Of a stretch of 64,000 nt of DNA, positions 33,000 to 44,800 are shown one piece after another; the first letter of the stretch is position 1; every line of letters starts with the position of its first letter. The notes beneath the pieces are model-generated. The model did not search any database. It was not told where the DNA came from and saw only the letters and a list, made by a program, of their open reading frames with translations. The position numbers and the translations under genes are program-made. Source of the DNA: Hyaloperonospora brassicae (Eukaryota; Oomycota; Peronosporomycetes; Peronosporales; Peronosporaceae); the NCBI GenBank assembly GCA_947650285.1, contig CANTFL010000389.1, forward strand, positions 608,723 through 672,722, in the 5' to 3' direction.

Positions 33000-35555
33000 C
33001 AACGGGTTTGGTAAACCTTGGACGATTCTCATCGATTCTGGGGTGTCAAGTAATTATGCTCGACGTCGTTCTCTGGAAGGGATACAGCCGTATGCTGAAG
33101 CGCTCAGGGCGCGAGATAGTGAGCCTATCACCGTTTGTCTGGATACAGGTACGTGGGTTACATCGCCAAAGATTGCCATAAACCTAGGCGTGAAGTTCTT
33201 TGGCTTTGATAGTGTGTAACGCTGCTTAGTCCTTGACTTAGACACGAAATATGATCTTATTGTAGAAATGGCATAGCTGGAATGCCCCAACCATGAATGG
33301 ATTGGAAGTTTAGAATCTTAGGCGAAACGCGCACGATTCCTAGCGGAGCTTTTAAGAGTCATGAACCCACATCTGCTAGGTAACAAAAGAGGTTCTGGCG
33401 CGATTCACTGCCTGGTTCGGCTAGGTTGTTGGACAGTAATTTGTCAGATTTACTTGACACGAATATTTTCCATGACGTAAGTCCTAAGCTAGAATCATGG
33501 ATATGTGGTGACGCGCCACATATTCCATTATGTCACCAAATGCTGCAAGCACGAATGACATAGGGCCAATACATATCTAGCAGATCTGAATGATGTGTGT
33601 AGAGTGCCACGAATAAAACCAATGAGTATATTGTTCGAGATAGAAACACCTCACTAAATGTCGGTCAGTACACCAGCTCTCGTATAGAGCACGTAATGGT
33701 TAGTGATAAACCAGGGGACACCTTTGTCCCGACCTATATGAGGCGTAAGGTCTCTTCAACGAGACGACGGAAAGGTCAGATAGCAACTCCGAAACGCAAA
33801 GCGTTTTTTGTCGTTGCAAAGTGATAATAGCAGTAATACACTATGTTTACTTGACAATGGACTGACTGGCCAGGTAGATGGAAGTATAAGCCTTGAAGAT
33901 TTCCCATCTTTGGGTGATCCGTTTGAGCTAGACGAAATGTATGATGGTGCGTTTAGTAAATTCTTAAAAAAGGGGAATTTGACGACCTTGTGGTCATCAA
34001 CCCTGGAGCTGAGCTGAAATCTTCATCACTCATAGATGAGTCTGTTTTTAGTGACACGAAGAAGGCACTCGGTTCAAGTAGTGGATATGCGATCCTTAAG
34101 ATCTCATGGATCCTTCTATATTTTGTCTAAGTTATATATGGACGTGATTTGTAATGACCCACCGTCCGTTTTGCCTCCCGAAGGAGTCGTTCGTCATGAA
34201 ACTAGATTGGTTCCTGGAAGTAAATACTGCGTTACACGGCAGTGGAACTTGCCAAAAGAACAGTGTAACGTCATTGACGACTCCTTTTACGATAAGCACG
34301 CAGCAGGAATAGTCCGGGAGAGTAAGGCTCCTCATTATACGCTCCCATTTTGCGTCAAGAAGCCGACGGGTAAGTGGAGCATTGTTCACAATTACGATAA
34401 GCTAACACAGCTGCCGTAACGGCCCAAACACCCATTCCTCAAACGGATGTGCTTCATAACGCCATAGTTGAATGTATTGGGTTCAGTGCAATCGACCTTG
34501 TCGCTGATTGCTACCTCGTGCTCATGCGAGCTAGCGACATCCCGCTAAATACGGTCATCACCTCAAGCAGTATGCTTTGAGAGTAATATGTGATGCCTCA
34601 AAGACTGCCCAATGCCCGGCTACATTTAATCGTCTCGTGACGCAATTGTTTAGACCTCATCGAGGCTATGCACCGACGTACTTTGATGATATTTATGTCT
34701 AATGGTCGGTCTGACGTGGACAATCATATTGAGCATTTTTGATCAGTGATTGAGTGCATGCGCACAAAAAGCTGTACGCGAACGCATACAAATGCTTCTT
34801 TTGCGCTGAAGAAATTCCTTTTCTCGGATGCTGCATTGGTAAGCATGGCTCAGGATCGGATCCCGCGAAGGTCAAAGCAATAGTTGACTGGCCAGATTCT
34901 AAGAAGCACAAGGATATACGCAAGTGGCTCGACCTTGCCAACTACTTGCACAGAAATATTACGAACTACGCATACATAGCTCAGTCATTATCCAACCTCC
35001 TTATAAAGGATATGAAATGTTGCTGGACTAGCACACAAAACGATGCTTTTATAGCTGTTGAGGAGAGTATTATTTAGCCCTCGGATATGGCCCTGACAGA
35101 TCCGGCGCAAACCTTCAGTGTCGTCTGTGATGTTTCTGATTTCGCCATTGGATGTGCATAACTGCAAGATGACCGGATGGTCACGGTCGCGTTGTCGCGT
35201 ATAAGTCTCGCCAGATAAATCTGCAGGAAAGAAATATTTTGTTCACGACAAATAGCTGCTTGCAATGGAGCATGCTCTCGCTAAAATCAGAGCCCATCTG
35301 CTCGGCTTGAAGTCTTATATGACCTATCCCGATCATGCATCATTAGGCAATGCAACACAACCGCATCAATTCTCTTTGAGAATGGCTTGTTGGCTCTATT
35401 TCTTCGTCGCGTATAACTTCGAGGTAAAAAACAATACAGGCAAGCAAAACTCGTCGGCCGATGCGTTATCGCGCAGGTCTGACAGTAAACTTGCTCATGA
35501 TACGACCATGTCGTCGTCATCAACGACATTATCCTACAGTTCAAGCCAAGGATAA
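33000..35555 (+). pseudogene. pol remnant: protease, reverse transcriptase, RNase H
   Basis: The protease is seen in TILIDSGVSSNYARR (33025-33070), an Asp-Ser-Gly active site. Reverse transcriptase starts around 34150 with the LVPGSKYCVTRQWNLPKEQ type block and FCVKKPTGKWSIVHNYDKLT. It continues with ATFNRLVTQLFRPHRGYAPT and the catalytic YFDD at 34679-34690. RNase H shows FSVVCDVSDFAIGCA (near 35110), LLAMEHAL, YPDHASLG and the terminal SSADALSRR (near 35480). Several stops interrupt these pieces. No integrase zinc finger or DDE core follows. Confidence 0.85.
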
Positions 35556-36647
35556 ACAATGTGTAGCTTTCCTACGACCTCAAGAGCTACTAATTTAATC
35601 ACTCAGACATCGATCTGTCGGCACGATTACGTGCGAGGCTACATCAATATGCAAGCGATTAGCAATCTGTCCAAGCTCAAATATTTTTCAGTAAGGCGAT
35701 CGGTTCGTTTAAGCCATGATCTTGAACTTAAAATACACATATGCACTGGTATGTTGTTTATAATTTTGTATGCCACACTGACTATTCAGTGATCGCGAAG
35801 TGTAGTAAAATTTTATACGACGGGAGATGTTTTCTAAAATTCGAAGGTGAATTTTTCATGCGAATGAATTTAATCTGTTATAGTTGAACAAGATCTTGCG
35901 CGGTATCGATCGCGCATGTATATAGTTTTACGTACTCGTCCCAATCTCGTCATTTTCGTGACCCAAACATTCGCTGCTCGCATAAAATAATCCTATTATT
36001 GTACTTTGCTATTTGCATGAGACCTATTCGACACAGAGGTACACTTTGTTTTACACCAGATTAAGATTTGGAAAGAACTGAGCATATATTCCGACATTTG
36101 GCTGGGGCTCCTCGCCTCGCCTGCATCACGTTACGGATCACAAATCCCCCACAACTTACATTGGTATTCTGTGCTATCAGGTAATTTGGTTCCCGTCTTT
36201 CAAATAAGCAAAAGAAAATAATTCTGTCACAGAATTATGGCATTGCTGTATAAATTCAGCAGCAACAGATTGTTAAGTAATACCGAAATCAAAATTGATA
36301 AGCGATCCGCTGCAGACATTAGATTTTAAAGTCCAATTATAAAAAAAACAGATGACTTTAATAGCACAGCCCACTATTCATACCTTTTAAATGCAAATAC
36401 GGACCGATGGTTGATTGATATAACCTACTTCTTAGGGAAACCGTGCTATCTTTTGTGATAATGATATATAATTCGGTGCAATACCGCTTAAAAAAGTGGC
36501 ATATTCATGAGAAGCGTGTAATCAGTTTCTAGTGATGATGTATAATGTATTACCATTGAGTCGAGCCGATCATTAACAAGCGTGGTCGGGATATTGTGTT
36601 GACCATTAAAGTGGATTTTTAAACTAAGTAGATACATATGGTGATCT

Positions 36648-36860
36648 AGAGATGATACTTGGTGATAATATTGTATAAATCGTCTCTTGGTACTCTAATT
36701 GGTCGAAGATTGCCTGCCCGCAACATGTATTAAACCTCCTTTTAAAAACAAATCAAATACCGGTCAACGACGCCAGAAAATTGCTACAATATCGACTGCG
36801 ATTATCTGTATCGAGGACTAGAAGCCACATGACGCACATTTCACGTAAATCCTATCCTCC
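36648..36860 (+). repeat. left arm of a 213-bp inverted repeat
   Basis: This arm matches 37280-37492 inverted with only scattered differences; the core GGTCAACGACGCCAG followed by ACTAGAAGCCACATGACGC is exact. The arms are far better preserved than their surroundings. Read outward from the spacer, each arm contains GTAGCAATTTTCTGGCGTCG, which resembles an LTR end followed by a tRNA primer-binding site. Confidence 0.85.
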
Positions 36861-37279
36861 TTTACAAGGTTCTTTAATATATAACAGTGTTACCCTAACG
36901 CTATGTGCATTTAAAGATTCGTTATCGTGGACGAAACCGTGCATTGCGTTCAGTAAGAATGAGAATGTGTACAATAAATAAATAATTCTGATATTATTTA
37001 TATTCGTTATATGGAACTAGTCAGCTGCGAAGATGCAAACTTTGGCAAAGTTCCTGGGATAAGAAGATGCAAAAAAGCGATCAAATGTATATAACGCGAT
37101 TTCCGTGGAAGACCTTCCAATTGCGATTGAGGATAGAAGGATACTATGTGAACAACACAGAAGATATAATCTACGCAAAAGACTTTACCGTAATATGTAT
37201 GCGGCCCCACACAGCGCTGTGATCGCAACTCGATATCGGTAATACATATGCACATCTTAATAATTTCATATTGAGAGTT

Positions 37280-37492
37280 GGAGGATAGGATTTACGTGAA
37301 ATGCGCGTCATGTGGCTTCTAGTCCTCGATTCAGATAATCGCAGTCGATATTGTAGCAATTTTCTGGCGTCGTTGACCGGTATTTGATTTGTTTATAGAA
37401 AGAGGCTTCAATATATGTTGCGAGCAGGCAATCTTTGGCCAATTAGCGTACCAAGAGACGATTTTTACAATATCAGCACCAAGTACCATCTC
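37280..37492 (-). repeat. right arm of a 213-bp inverted repeat
   Basis: This is the inverted copy of 36648-36860, separated from it by a 419-bp spacer. In the plus direction it reads as possible LTR terminus, then TGGCGTCGTTGACCGG, then internal sequence, so the two arms diverge like two head-to-head truncated elements. Confidence 0.85.
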
Positions 37493-38335
37493 TTGAATGT
37501 CTAGCTAGCCGACATAAAAGCTTAAGCGATATTCATACATGCTATCGGACGCGGCTATTCTTCGGTTGGTCATGATACGCGAAACCGAGTCGTCTGAGGT
37601 GATCAGAAGGCTATGTGGGTCAACAATTGGCATAACGATACTGGACAAGGAGATCTGCAAAGAATGATGGTATCGTAATCTACTTAAGAATCAGTATTTG
37701 CGATCGATAGGGGTTAAATACCAGCCAATTGACACCAATCCTAAACACGGTCAAGTTAGGCATTAACTTAAGTTCACAGATAAGATACTAATTCCCTTTT
37801 CAATGCATTTTATGGTGAGGATGGATAACACAAAACCGGAGTACCTCGTCCGTTAGATGGTCTTCTATTTATCAGTAGATATCCATTTTAATATACACAA
37901 TAAATATTTAAATATATATATTCACGCCACCATATAGTTTCTAGACCTAACAACAGGAACATTCTTTGGAATTTCTTATATAAATGACTAAAAAAGAGTA
38001 TTATCTTGGATGCACTATAATTACCAGTGCAATCAGGGCGCAAAAATTTGCTTATCCTACATTTCGCCGTGCTAATCTTGGCCAAATATATTTATATTTG
38101 GATCCATATTTCTACACCCTGTGCAATCTACCTTCGATTGGTCAGAACTTGCCGCACGATCTTTTATCATATGACGAGTAAATAGCGAAGCCTTCTCGCA
38201 GACTATCACGCTACCACATTGACGATGACAAAGTATTTTTCACTTCTTTATATAAAAAAACCCTATTAATCGTTTATGGTTGATCCGTTCGTGAAGGTAT
38301 TGTTCGAAAACGGTAATTGCACCCACCATTAGTTG

Positions 38336-38572
38336 TTAGGAGCTTCTTGCTACCTGACTCGTACTTTTTTGTCCAGATATACTTCGGATATATTTAAATT
38401 TATCATAATTAAATGTTTCTATAGCCATTTGAAGCATGAACTGAAAACATAATTTTTTGCAGTCCCCCGCCACGAAATTTCTGTCCGCCGAATCCGGGTC
38501 ATAGCACACCTTATCCGCGTCTGATAATATAACAAGAGTGCAAAAAATAATCGGAGTTGTAAAGTATAACAT
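38336..38572 (-). CDS. hypothetical small secreted cysteine-containing protein
   Basis: This 78-codon frame has a true ATG. The first ~17 residues (MLYFTTPIIFCTLVILS) form a signal-peptide-like hydrophobic stretch. The short mature part has cysteines at 23, 38 and 42 in a charged context, with no RxLR, LFLAK or other known motif. It lies alone in the AT-rich desert, where small secreted proteins of filamentous pathogens are often found. Chance openness cannot be excluded for a frame this short, and no family is recognised. Confidence 0.3.
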   Translation of the reverse strand: MLYFTTPIIFCTLVILSDADKVCYDPDSADRNFVAGDCKKLCFQFMLQMAIETFNYDKFKYIRSISGQKSTSQVARSS

Positions 38573-40720
38573 ATAATTTCTTCTCTACTCGGCTAGAAAC
38601 AACTTTTGCAATAAGCGGCTGAACGCGTACATCTATTAAGTCATAAACAGTCGATCTGTACTTTCATACCTACATTTTTAGGCAGCTTATCGATTGTAGT
38701 ATCAGGTATAGCGTAAATTCACATTGCGTATTTACAATGGCTACCGTCTTTCCAGTTGTATCTGTGGAGAAATAGTGATAAGGAACCGTGAATTCTTCTG
38801 CACGCGTTGGTTTATCATCAAGAATATGAGGTAATTTTTCCCGACCTTCTCACATCGGCGGTGTTTTAGCAGTTAATTTTGTAAGTCCGTACATTTCATC
38901 CCCCGTCGTGGCCGTAATACGCAAAGCTCAAAGCCAGCGTCGCGATGTGCGTGAAATGTAGATTAAAAAATCTAGCCTTTTACAAGGTTCACCCTCCTGA
39001 GATGATTGTACTTCTATACTTCGAATTAATATAGTACCTAAAGGATGTTAGGCTAATGCCGCGCGACTAGGTAATAGGTTGTCAACATCAACAGCTTCTT
39101 AATGTAGCACATCCAATACTTCCCCTTTTTTATTACACATAAATAATAGGTGATAGATCCGACGAACCAAATGCTTATTCGAGAATATATCGTATTGGCC
39201 TATTAGAACATACAATATATTTTATCCGTCAAATATATATACCTATGATGTTGCGATCGCATTAAGGATAAGTTTTTTGAAATCGTGCTGATAGTACTTT
39301 GAATACATGTGATTGGAATCGACTTAAACATCCCAATTCAACACCTGACTTATATCTCAAAAATTTATTATACATTTTACATAGAAAACGGACTGCTATG
39401 GGATCAACTGTGATGGTCCAGGATTTTTTAGGCAAACAGCCGCATTAATCTTCCTTCGAGGGATTGGTCGTATCTTAATCAAGCCCAAACATTCGTAAAA
39501 AGGGTTGTCTGACATGCAATATAGGTAAATTCATATTTAGAATCTCTTCGCTGTCCCTCAGAATTATTACCTAAACCAAGCAACTAATATGACTTACCAC
39601 ACACGTATATATACCATTCATTATACCATACAGATAGTATCACGATGAAATGAGCACTTTCATATCGTCATAATACAATTAACAATTAAAAAAAGATGAT
39701 ATTGGACTGATGCCCGCCTCAAATTTGGTAAAAATACAGCATCCGTTATTTAGCATTATTTTTTCGATTATGAGTCATCAAGTTTAAACACTATCGAATA
39801 AGTCCTTAAACTTCCAGTTTATGGATGCAGTACAACATGCATAATTAAGCTGATAAGTACTATCATTTTACAGTGAAAAAGAATGCTTGCCAAATATCGG
39901 GCGCAATACCCACATCTTTTCATTTATACTATATACTCACAACGGACAGGTCGAACATGATATAAAATGAATTCTATTAACCCGCACATTTGGAATCTTC
40001 AAATTGGCCTTAAACTTTCATTATTGTTGTCGATGAATGTTAACGATTGCTCATTTCGTTCATCATCAATATGCAATACCGTTCTTACAAGACAACTGTA
40101 TATGGTGGCACCAATGTTTACAATCATATTTAGGGAAATGAATCATTATTATTGTTTAAATGAGGATATAAGCCCTTTATTCGAAACGAATGGAAATTTA
40201 TGGCACCAAGATCGAAGTACGCTAGTTACCCATCGTTCGCTATATTGGGACGAATATAATTGCACACGACATTTTTAATAAAAAACCATATAAGTATAAA
40301 AGGTGTGGTGAAAGCCGCCATACAATACTTTTAAGGCAATGCATATTTGATACACGTATGTGTTACGCAACTCGCGAGTATTTAAGTATGTTTGAATTTT
40401 TAATAAAATCTTGCAACTGTCTAAGCAGTTTCAAAACTTCAAAATAGTAAGAAATAGTAAATGTTTCACAGTATCCATTCATTGCAAAACGCTTATACTT
40501 TAAGATCGACTTTATCTTAATTTTCCGGAAAGAAAACAATAGCAAGCGCGACATAATTCTTTTTACGCTAATTTCTTTACGATTGAATAGGTCTTGAGCT
40601 CAGAAAAGGTGCAAGAAATTCACGTGTCAGATATAACATAGTAGATTCCGTTATCCCATTTCACGTCAATTTTGCCTCAATGTTTTACAGCACTACATTA
40701 TTATTTTATGGCTGGCTGAT

Positions 40721-41827
40721 GGGCCATGAATACGGGTACACCCCAATTTTGCTAGAAGCACACCCCTTTTTTACTACTGGCACACCCGCTCGCCACAAAT
40801 GATAATAGGGATTTCACGTTTTATAAGGCATAATATATATATATAACACATAGTCACTTACTATTGCTCCCTATCTCCCTATCGTGTACGGCAGATCCAC
40901 TCATGGGCGAAATTTATCAATCCATAGCCACGGCGGTATCGAAATGAGCATTGCCTGCTGAGATCTCTACGGTCTCGGACATGTTATCCAAATTCATGGT
41001 ACGATGCCAAGTAAACGTACCATCGGCGGTAGCAACGACTCGTTTACGACGTTTTTGCCGATACAGGCACGGGCAACCACATACCGCGTGCAGTATTTGT
41101 AAATGGTGAGGATAACGTCTGTGACGAGGTACGCACCAGTACACAACGTTGAATGTCCCATCCCAAGCAGATAATTTCGGGCAAGATAATGAAGAAAACA
41201 ATAACGCACGAGGTATTCCATCAACATGCTAGAATTCCGTCGCTTCCTTTCACCGTCGCTGAGTTTATGACTTTTCTTAAGGTTCAGACACAATCTTACA
41301 TGTAATATACCTGCTGCAGAGCCCGCCTAGTTTCTTTTATCTGGCAACGACGATGGCATACATTTGGTTAGCCGCAAAACAATTTGAGGATGATTTCATT
41401 TCGTTTCTGGAAGGATAGCTGGTACCAATTTTATTGGTAGGTGGAGTTTGGAGCTATTCAGAAACGGTTGTCAACCTCTCGGGCCTTCGTATGTCAATTA
41501 TGGAGTCTACCTGGTGCGTGTTATTATCCGGTGTTAATGTCGTATTGTATGAGTATGAAGGGATATAGACGCAATTGCGCGGCCAAGACAGGTGTTTAAG
41601 ACTGGTTCGTCTTTCTTTTGCAGTAGATGGAATTCCCCCCCCTTCAACGTCTAGAGCTCTGGTCCAAATAACCTTATTAATACGTTTGGGTGAATTTACA
41701 TACCAATTCATCGTGCTATACAAGTACATTATTCCTCACTATAGAATGTAAAGTCCTTATCATTATTTTAGGCAAGCGGGTGTTCCCGTAGCAAAAATGG
41801 AGTGTGCCCGTAGTCGTGGCCTGGGGT
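40721..41827 (-). mobile_element. internally deleted mariner-like element with composite inverted termini
   Basis: The left end (40721-40802) matches the inverted right end (41764-41827): GGCCATGAATACGGGTACAC against GGCCACGACTACGGGCACAC, then CC(A/C)(A/T)TTTTGCTA and CACCCGCT(C/T)GCC. The left terminus carries three GGYACACYCC-like monomers, the right two. Between them lies GC-richer DNA with a transposase-like N-terminal fragment on the minus strand. At ~1.1 kb the element is too short for a full transposase and is non-autonomous. Confidence 0.7.
40917..41293 (-). pseudogene. transposase N-terminal remnant
   Basis: Two overlapping minus-strand frames read through this segment. One begins near a KLSDGERKRRN segment that resembles the start of oomycete mariner-like transposases (KLSD-x-ER followed by a helix-turn-helix); the rest is frameshifted. 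The catalytic DDE part is absent. Confidence 0.45.
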
Positions 41828-44800
41828 TGTTATAAGTAAATTATTATCTCTATAGCGCATGAATACTACAGATATATCGAAATTATATGCATTCCAATCA
41901 ATGTACCGTAATTGATAAAAATATAAGTTGAAGTGTTTTTATGTCGATGCCTATTGATTTTACCTTTTGGGCTATTCGTCACTTAGTTGATAGTCGATGA
42001 TAGAATTTGCGCCGAATGCGTCAACGTACACATGCGCATACCATTTCGAAATCGTTGGTGTCACGTACATAAAATATGATTACATGAATTGAAAATTTAT
42101 AAACACGGGAAAGTTTTTTTGCTGAGTGCTTGGACCTTAGCGCAGGAGCTTTTCAACTATCCAATTTAAGAACCGATATTTTAACGATCTTGGAAGATGA
42201 GCATTTTTTCTGATATACGCAAAAACCCAAGCAAGTATTTATTGAACGCATACATTTAGATATGAACTTACAACGACTATTTGGAGGTGATTACTATTAA
42301 TTTCATTAAATTAATACGCAGCAGCTATACTTAGAAGAATTTACAGTATTTTATAAACCCTGCCATTTTAATTATATGAATACGGCGAACTAGTTGGGGA
42401 TCCGCATCGTTCTTTAGCCTACCGATCTCTAAAAATATACGTTTTTGTGTAAGATGCATCATTTATAAACCGAATCGACAAATGCATCATCAGTATTCTA
42501 CCTATCCTATCCAGTATACATGATCCGATTTTTACGAGCAAGTGGAAATAAAAAAGAAGTACATTGTCAACGGGGAAGGTAAAATTCCACTGTATGAATC
42601 TGCGTTCTTAGTGACGGCATCTGGAGGCCATTCAATTTCGTGTTATATGAACAATTCCACCAATAATACCCTTGGATAACTACATGGTAATATTTTACAT
42701 CTTGATCTTTCGTAATCGGTTACTGCATTTCAATCCAAACTTAGTGCAAATCAGTAAGCGTCAAGCATATGCATTTTAATGTCTATGTGATTTTTCTGAC
42801 AAATAAGGTCATCAATCTATGTGCGCTAAAAACAGATAAATATGAAACGCTGCTTAAAAACCAGCTGCAAAAGAGTCGATTACTATGGCCTGTTAATGAG
42901 AAACAACAATTTCATTATTTCAGACCGTTTCGTGTATATTGGGTAGTCGAACGAAAGTGATTACTTCATCTGTAGGCAATATTGACGAGAACGATCTCCT
43001 TACAATCTAATAGCTTAGTCAAGTCGAGCGATTATTGACCTTGATAGCTATAATAAAGCGTTCTATACTTAAGCTTTTTGTCCGTCGATAAGATGATGAC
43101 GGTATATTCTTGCTCATTGTATGTCACAATAAATACGACTTCGTTCATTTACCGCTTCTGTATACCGAGTTTAGAAGGTTATATAACGACTTTTGTTGCC
43201 ATTTAGAGCAACAATTATGCTCAAGATGTCTAAACTAAGTTTTTAATGTAATTTGTCTGCAATCATATCAAACGTCATAAGCCTACGATTTGAATCCCGA
43301 TTAATGAAACATTAAACCAACACCAGCCTAATGTGATCCAGGCATGCAATGTCTGTAGTAGCGCAACTACTGCGATGATATATATTTTTAAGATATAATT
43401 GGGCATATTCGTGAAATTACCCTTCAAGAATACCGGGTAAATCCGATCGAAATGTTTGCATTCACGAAATGTTTAAACGATGATGATCGTAGGTTGGCTG
43501 CTTGAGCACATTTTCTGAAACACCACATGTTTTCCATTCTATAACAACCAACGAAGAACGATGTAATTAGTCTCATATTTCCGTTAGTTACAGATAGATC
43601 AGGAAGTAGAAGGATGTATAGTGTCTGTATATAAACCTATTCTTAATCTCCTCTCCTCCACTTATTAAATTTTTTGGCTTCAGACAAGACTTATTTCGTG
43701 CTAGAAATATACCTTAGTAAGGTATGGATGATGTTTATAAGACGAAATTCTCTATGCTAAGGTTCTCATCTCTAGCCACAATCCACGCCTTAGCTGACCA
43801 CTAGGCTCATTGACAAACATGAAGTGCTGCGTCGGTAATGTTTTGTATCCTTATCACCGTGCTTTATGTTATTTCATGCTCTAGATAATAGAATGGTGCA
43901 GTCGGATAGTATCTGCACAACACATATGGTCATCTCACTTTCGTTAGGTGCATTTAAGCGTATGAGATAGCCCCTAGACAATAGATTTATATTGATGTGA
44001 TGAATCAATTGCTTCACTGAAAACGCGTCTCGATGTGCCACCCATATGTAGATTTTCTATCCAGATGGTACCGTTACATAGTACAAATTTTGTAAGGGAG
44101 CTTGCACAAGGTAAGTATCAAATATATTGGTAAGTGTGGTGTGGTACGTGGCAGGGTGCATACGTTATTCACATTCTGATATAAGATTAAGGTTCTACGC
44201 TGAACTGGATGCAAAATTACATTAAAGTTCATAAGCTAGGATTAAATATCATTTCAACAATCAATTTGCATTATTACGAATATTGATCGACTTAATATAT
44301 TTGACCTGAACAGAGCATTCTCTTTATAAACAAAATAAGGCCTTAATTTGATATATACTCGTATGTGCCTCGTGCAACTTTCTGGTATTTATTGTAAAGA
44401 TTTTGTAAATCAGGAAGATGAGCTATAAAATAATTGAGATACGTTAAGACGTTATTCTACGAACCTTGTATGCGTAGTCCTTATACCTTATTGAATTTTC
44501 AAATCGTCAAAGGTTTACCAAACGTTTTAGCTCCTCGAATGGAAGCTTTCTATAGGCAGGAAGCTGTAGTTGCTTCGATATAATTGAGATGGAATCATGA
44601 CTATGAAGTACTTTATTTCATGACAAAAAACAATCTTCCCAATTCGAGCAAGTTGAAGACGGCATATTGCGGTGAATTCAAAAGGGTCAAGTGTGTGCGT
44701 ACTAATTGTACCTAACCAATGTCAAATGCTATAGGTTAAAATATAAAACGTCATCATATTAAGAAGGGTCTACTGCAAAAAGCATTTATAAAATATAATT

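Larger units (their letters stand above)
31314..35600 (+). mobile_element. 3'-truncated Ty3/gypsy LTR retrotransposon
   Basis: A 5' LTR-like block is followed in order by gag, aspartic protease, reverse transcriptase and RNase H remnants, the Ty3/gypsy order up to RNase H. No integrase and no 3' LTR copy are visible: recognisable coding ends near 35.56 kb and AT-rich DNA follows. Every domain is broken by stops or frameshifts, so the copy is old and immobile. Confidence 0.88.

Noticed and set aside
39967..40278. 103-codon plus-strand frame in the AT-rich desert
   Set aside because: It has a true ATG, but no signal peptide, domain or codon pattern distinguishes it from chance.
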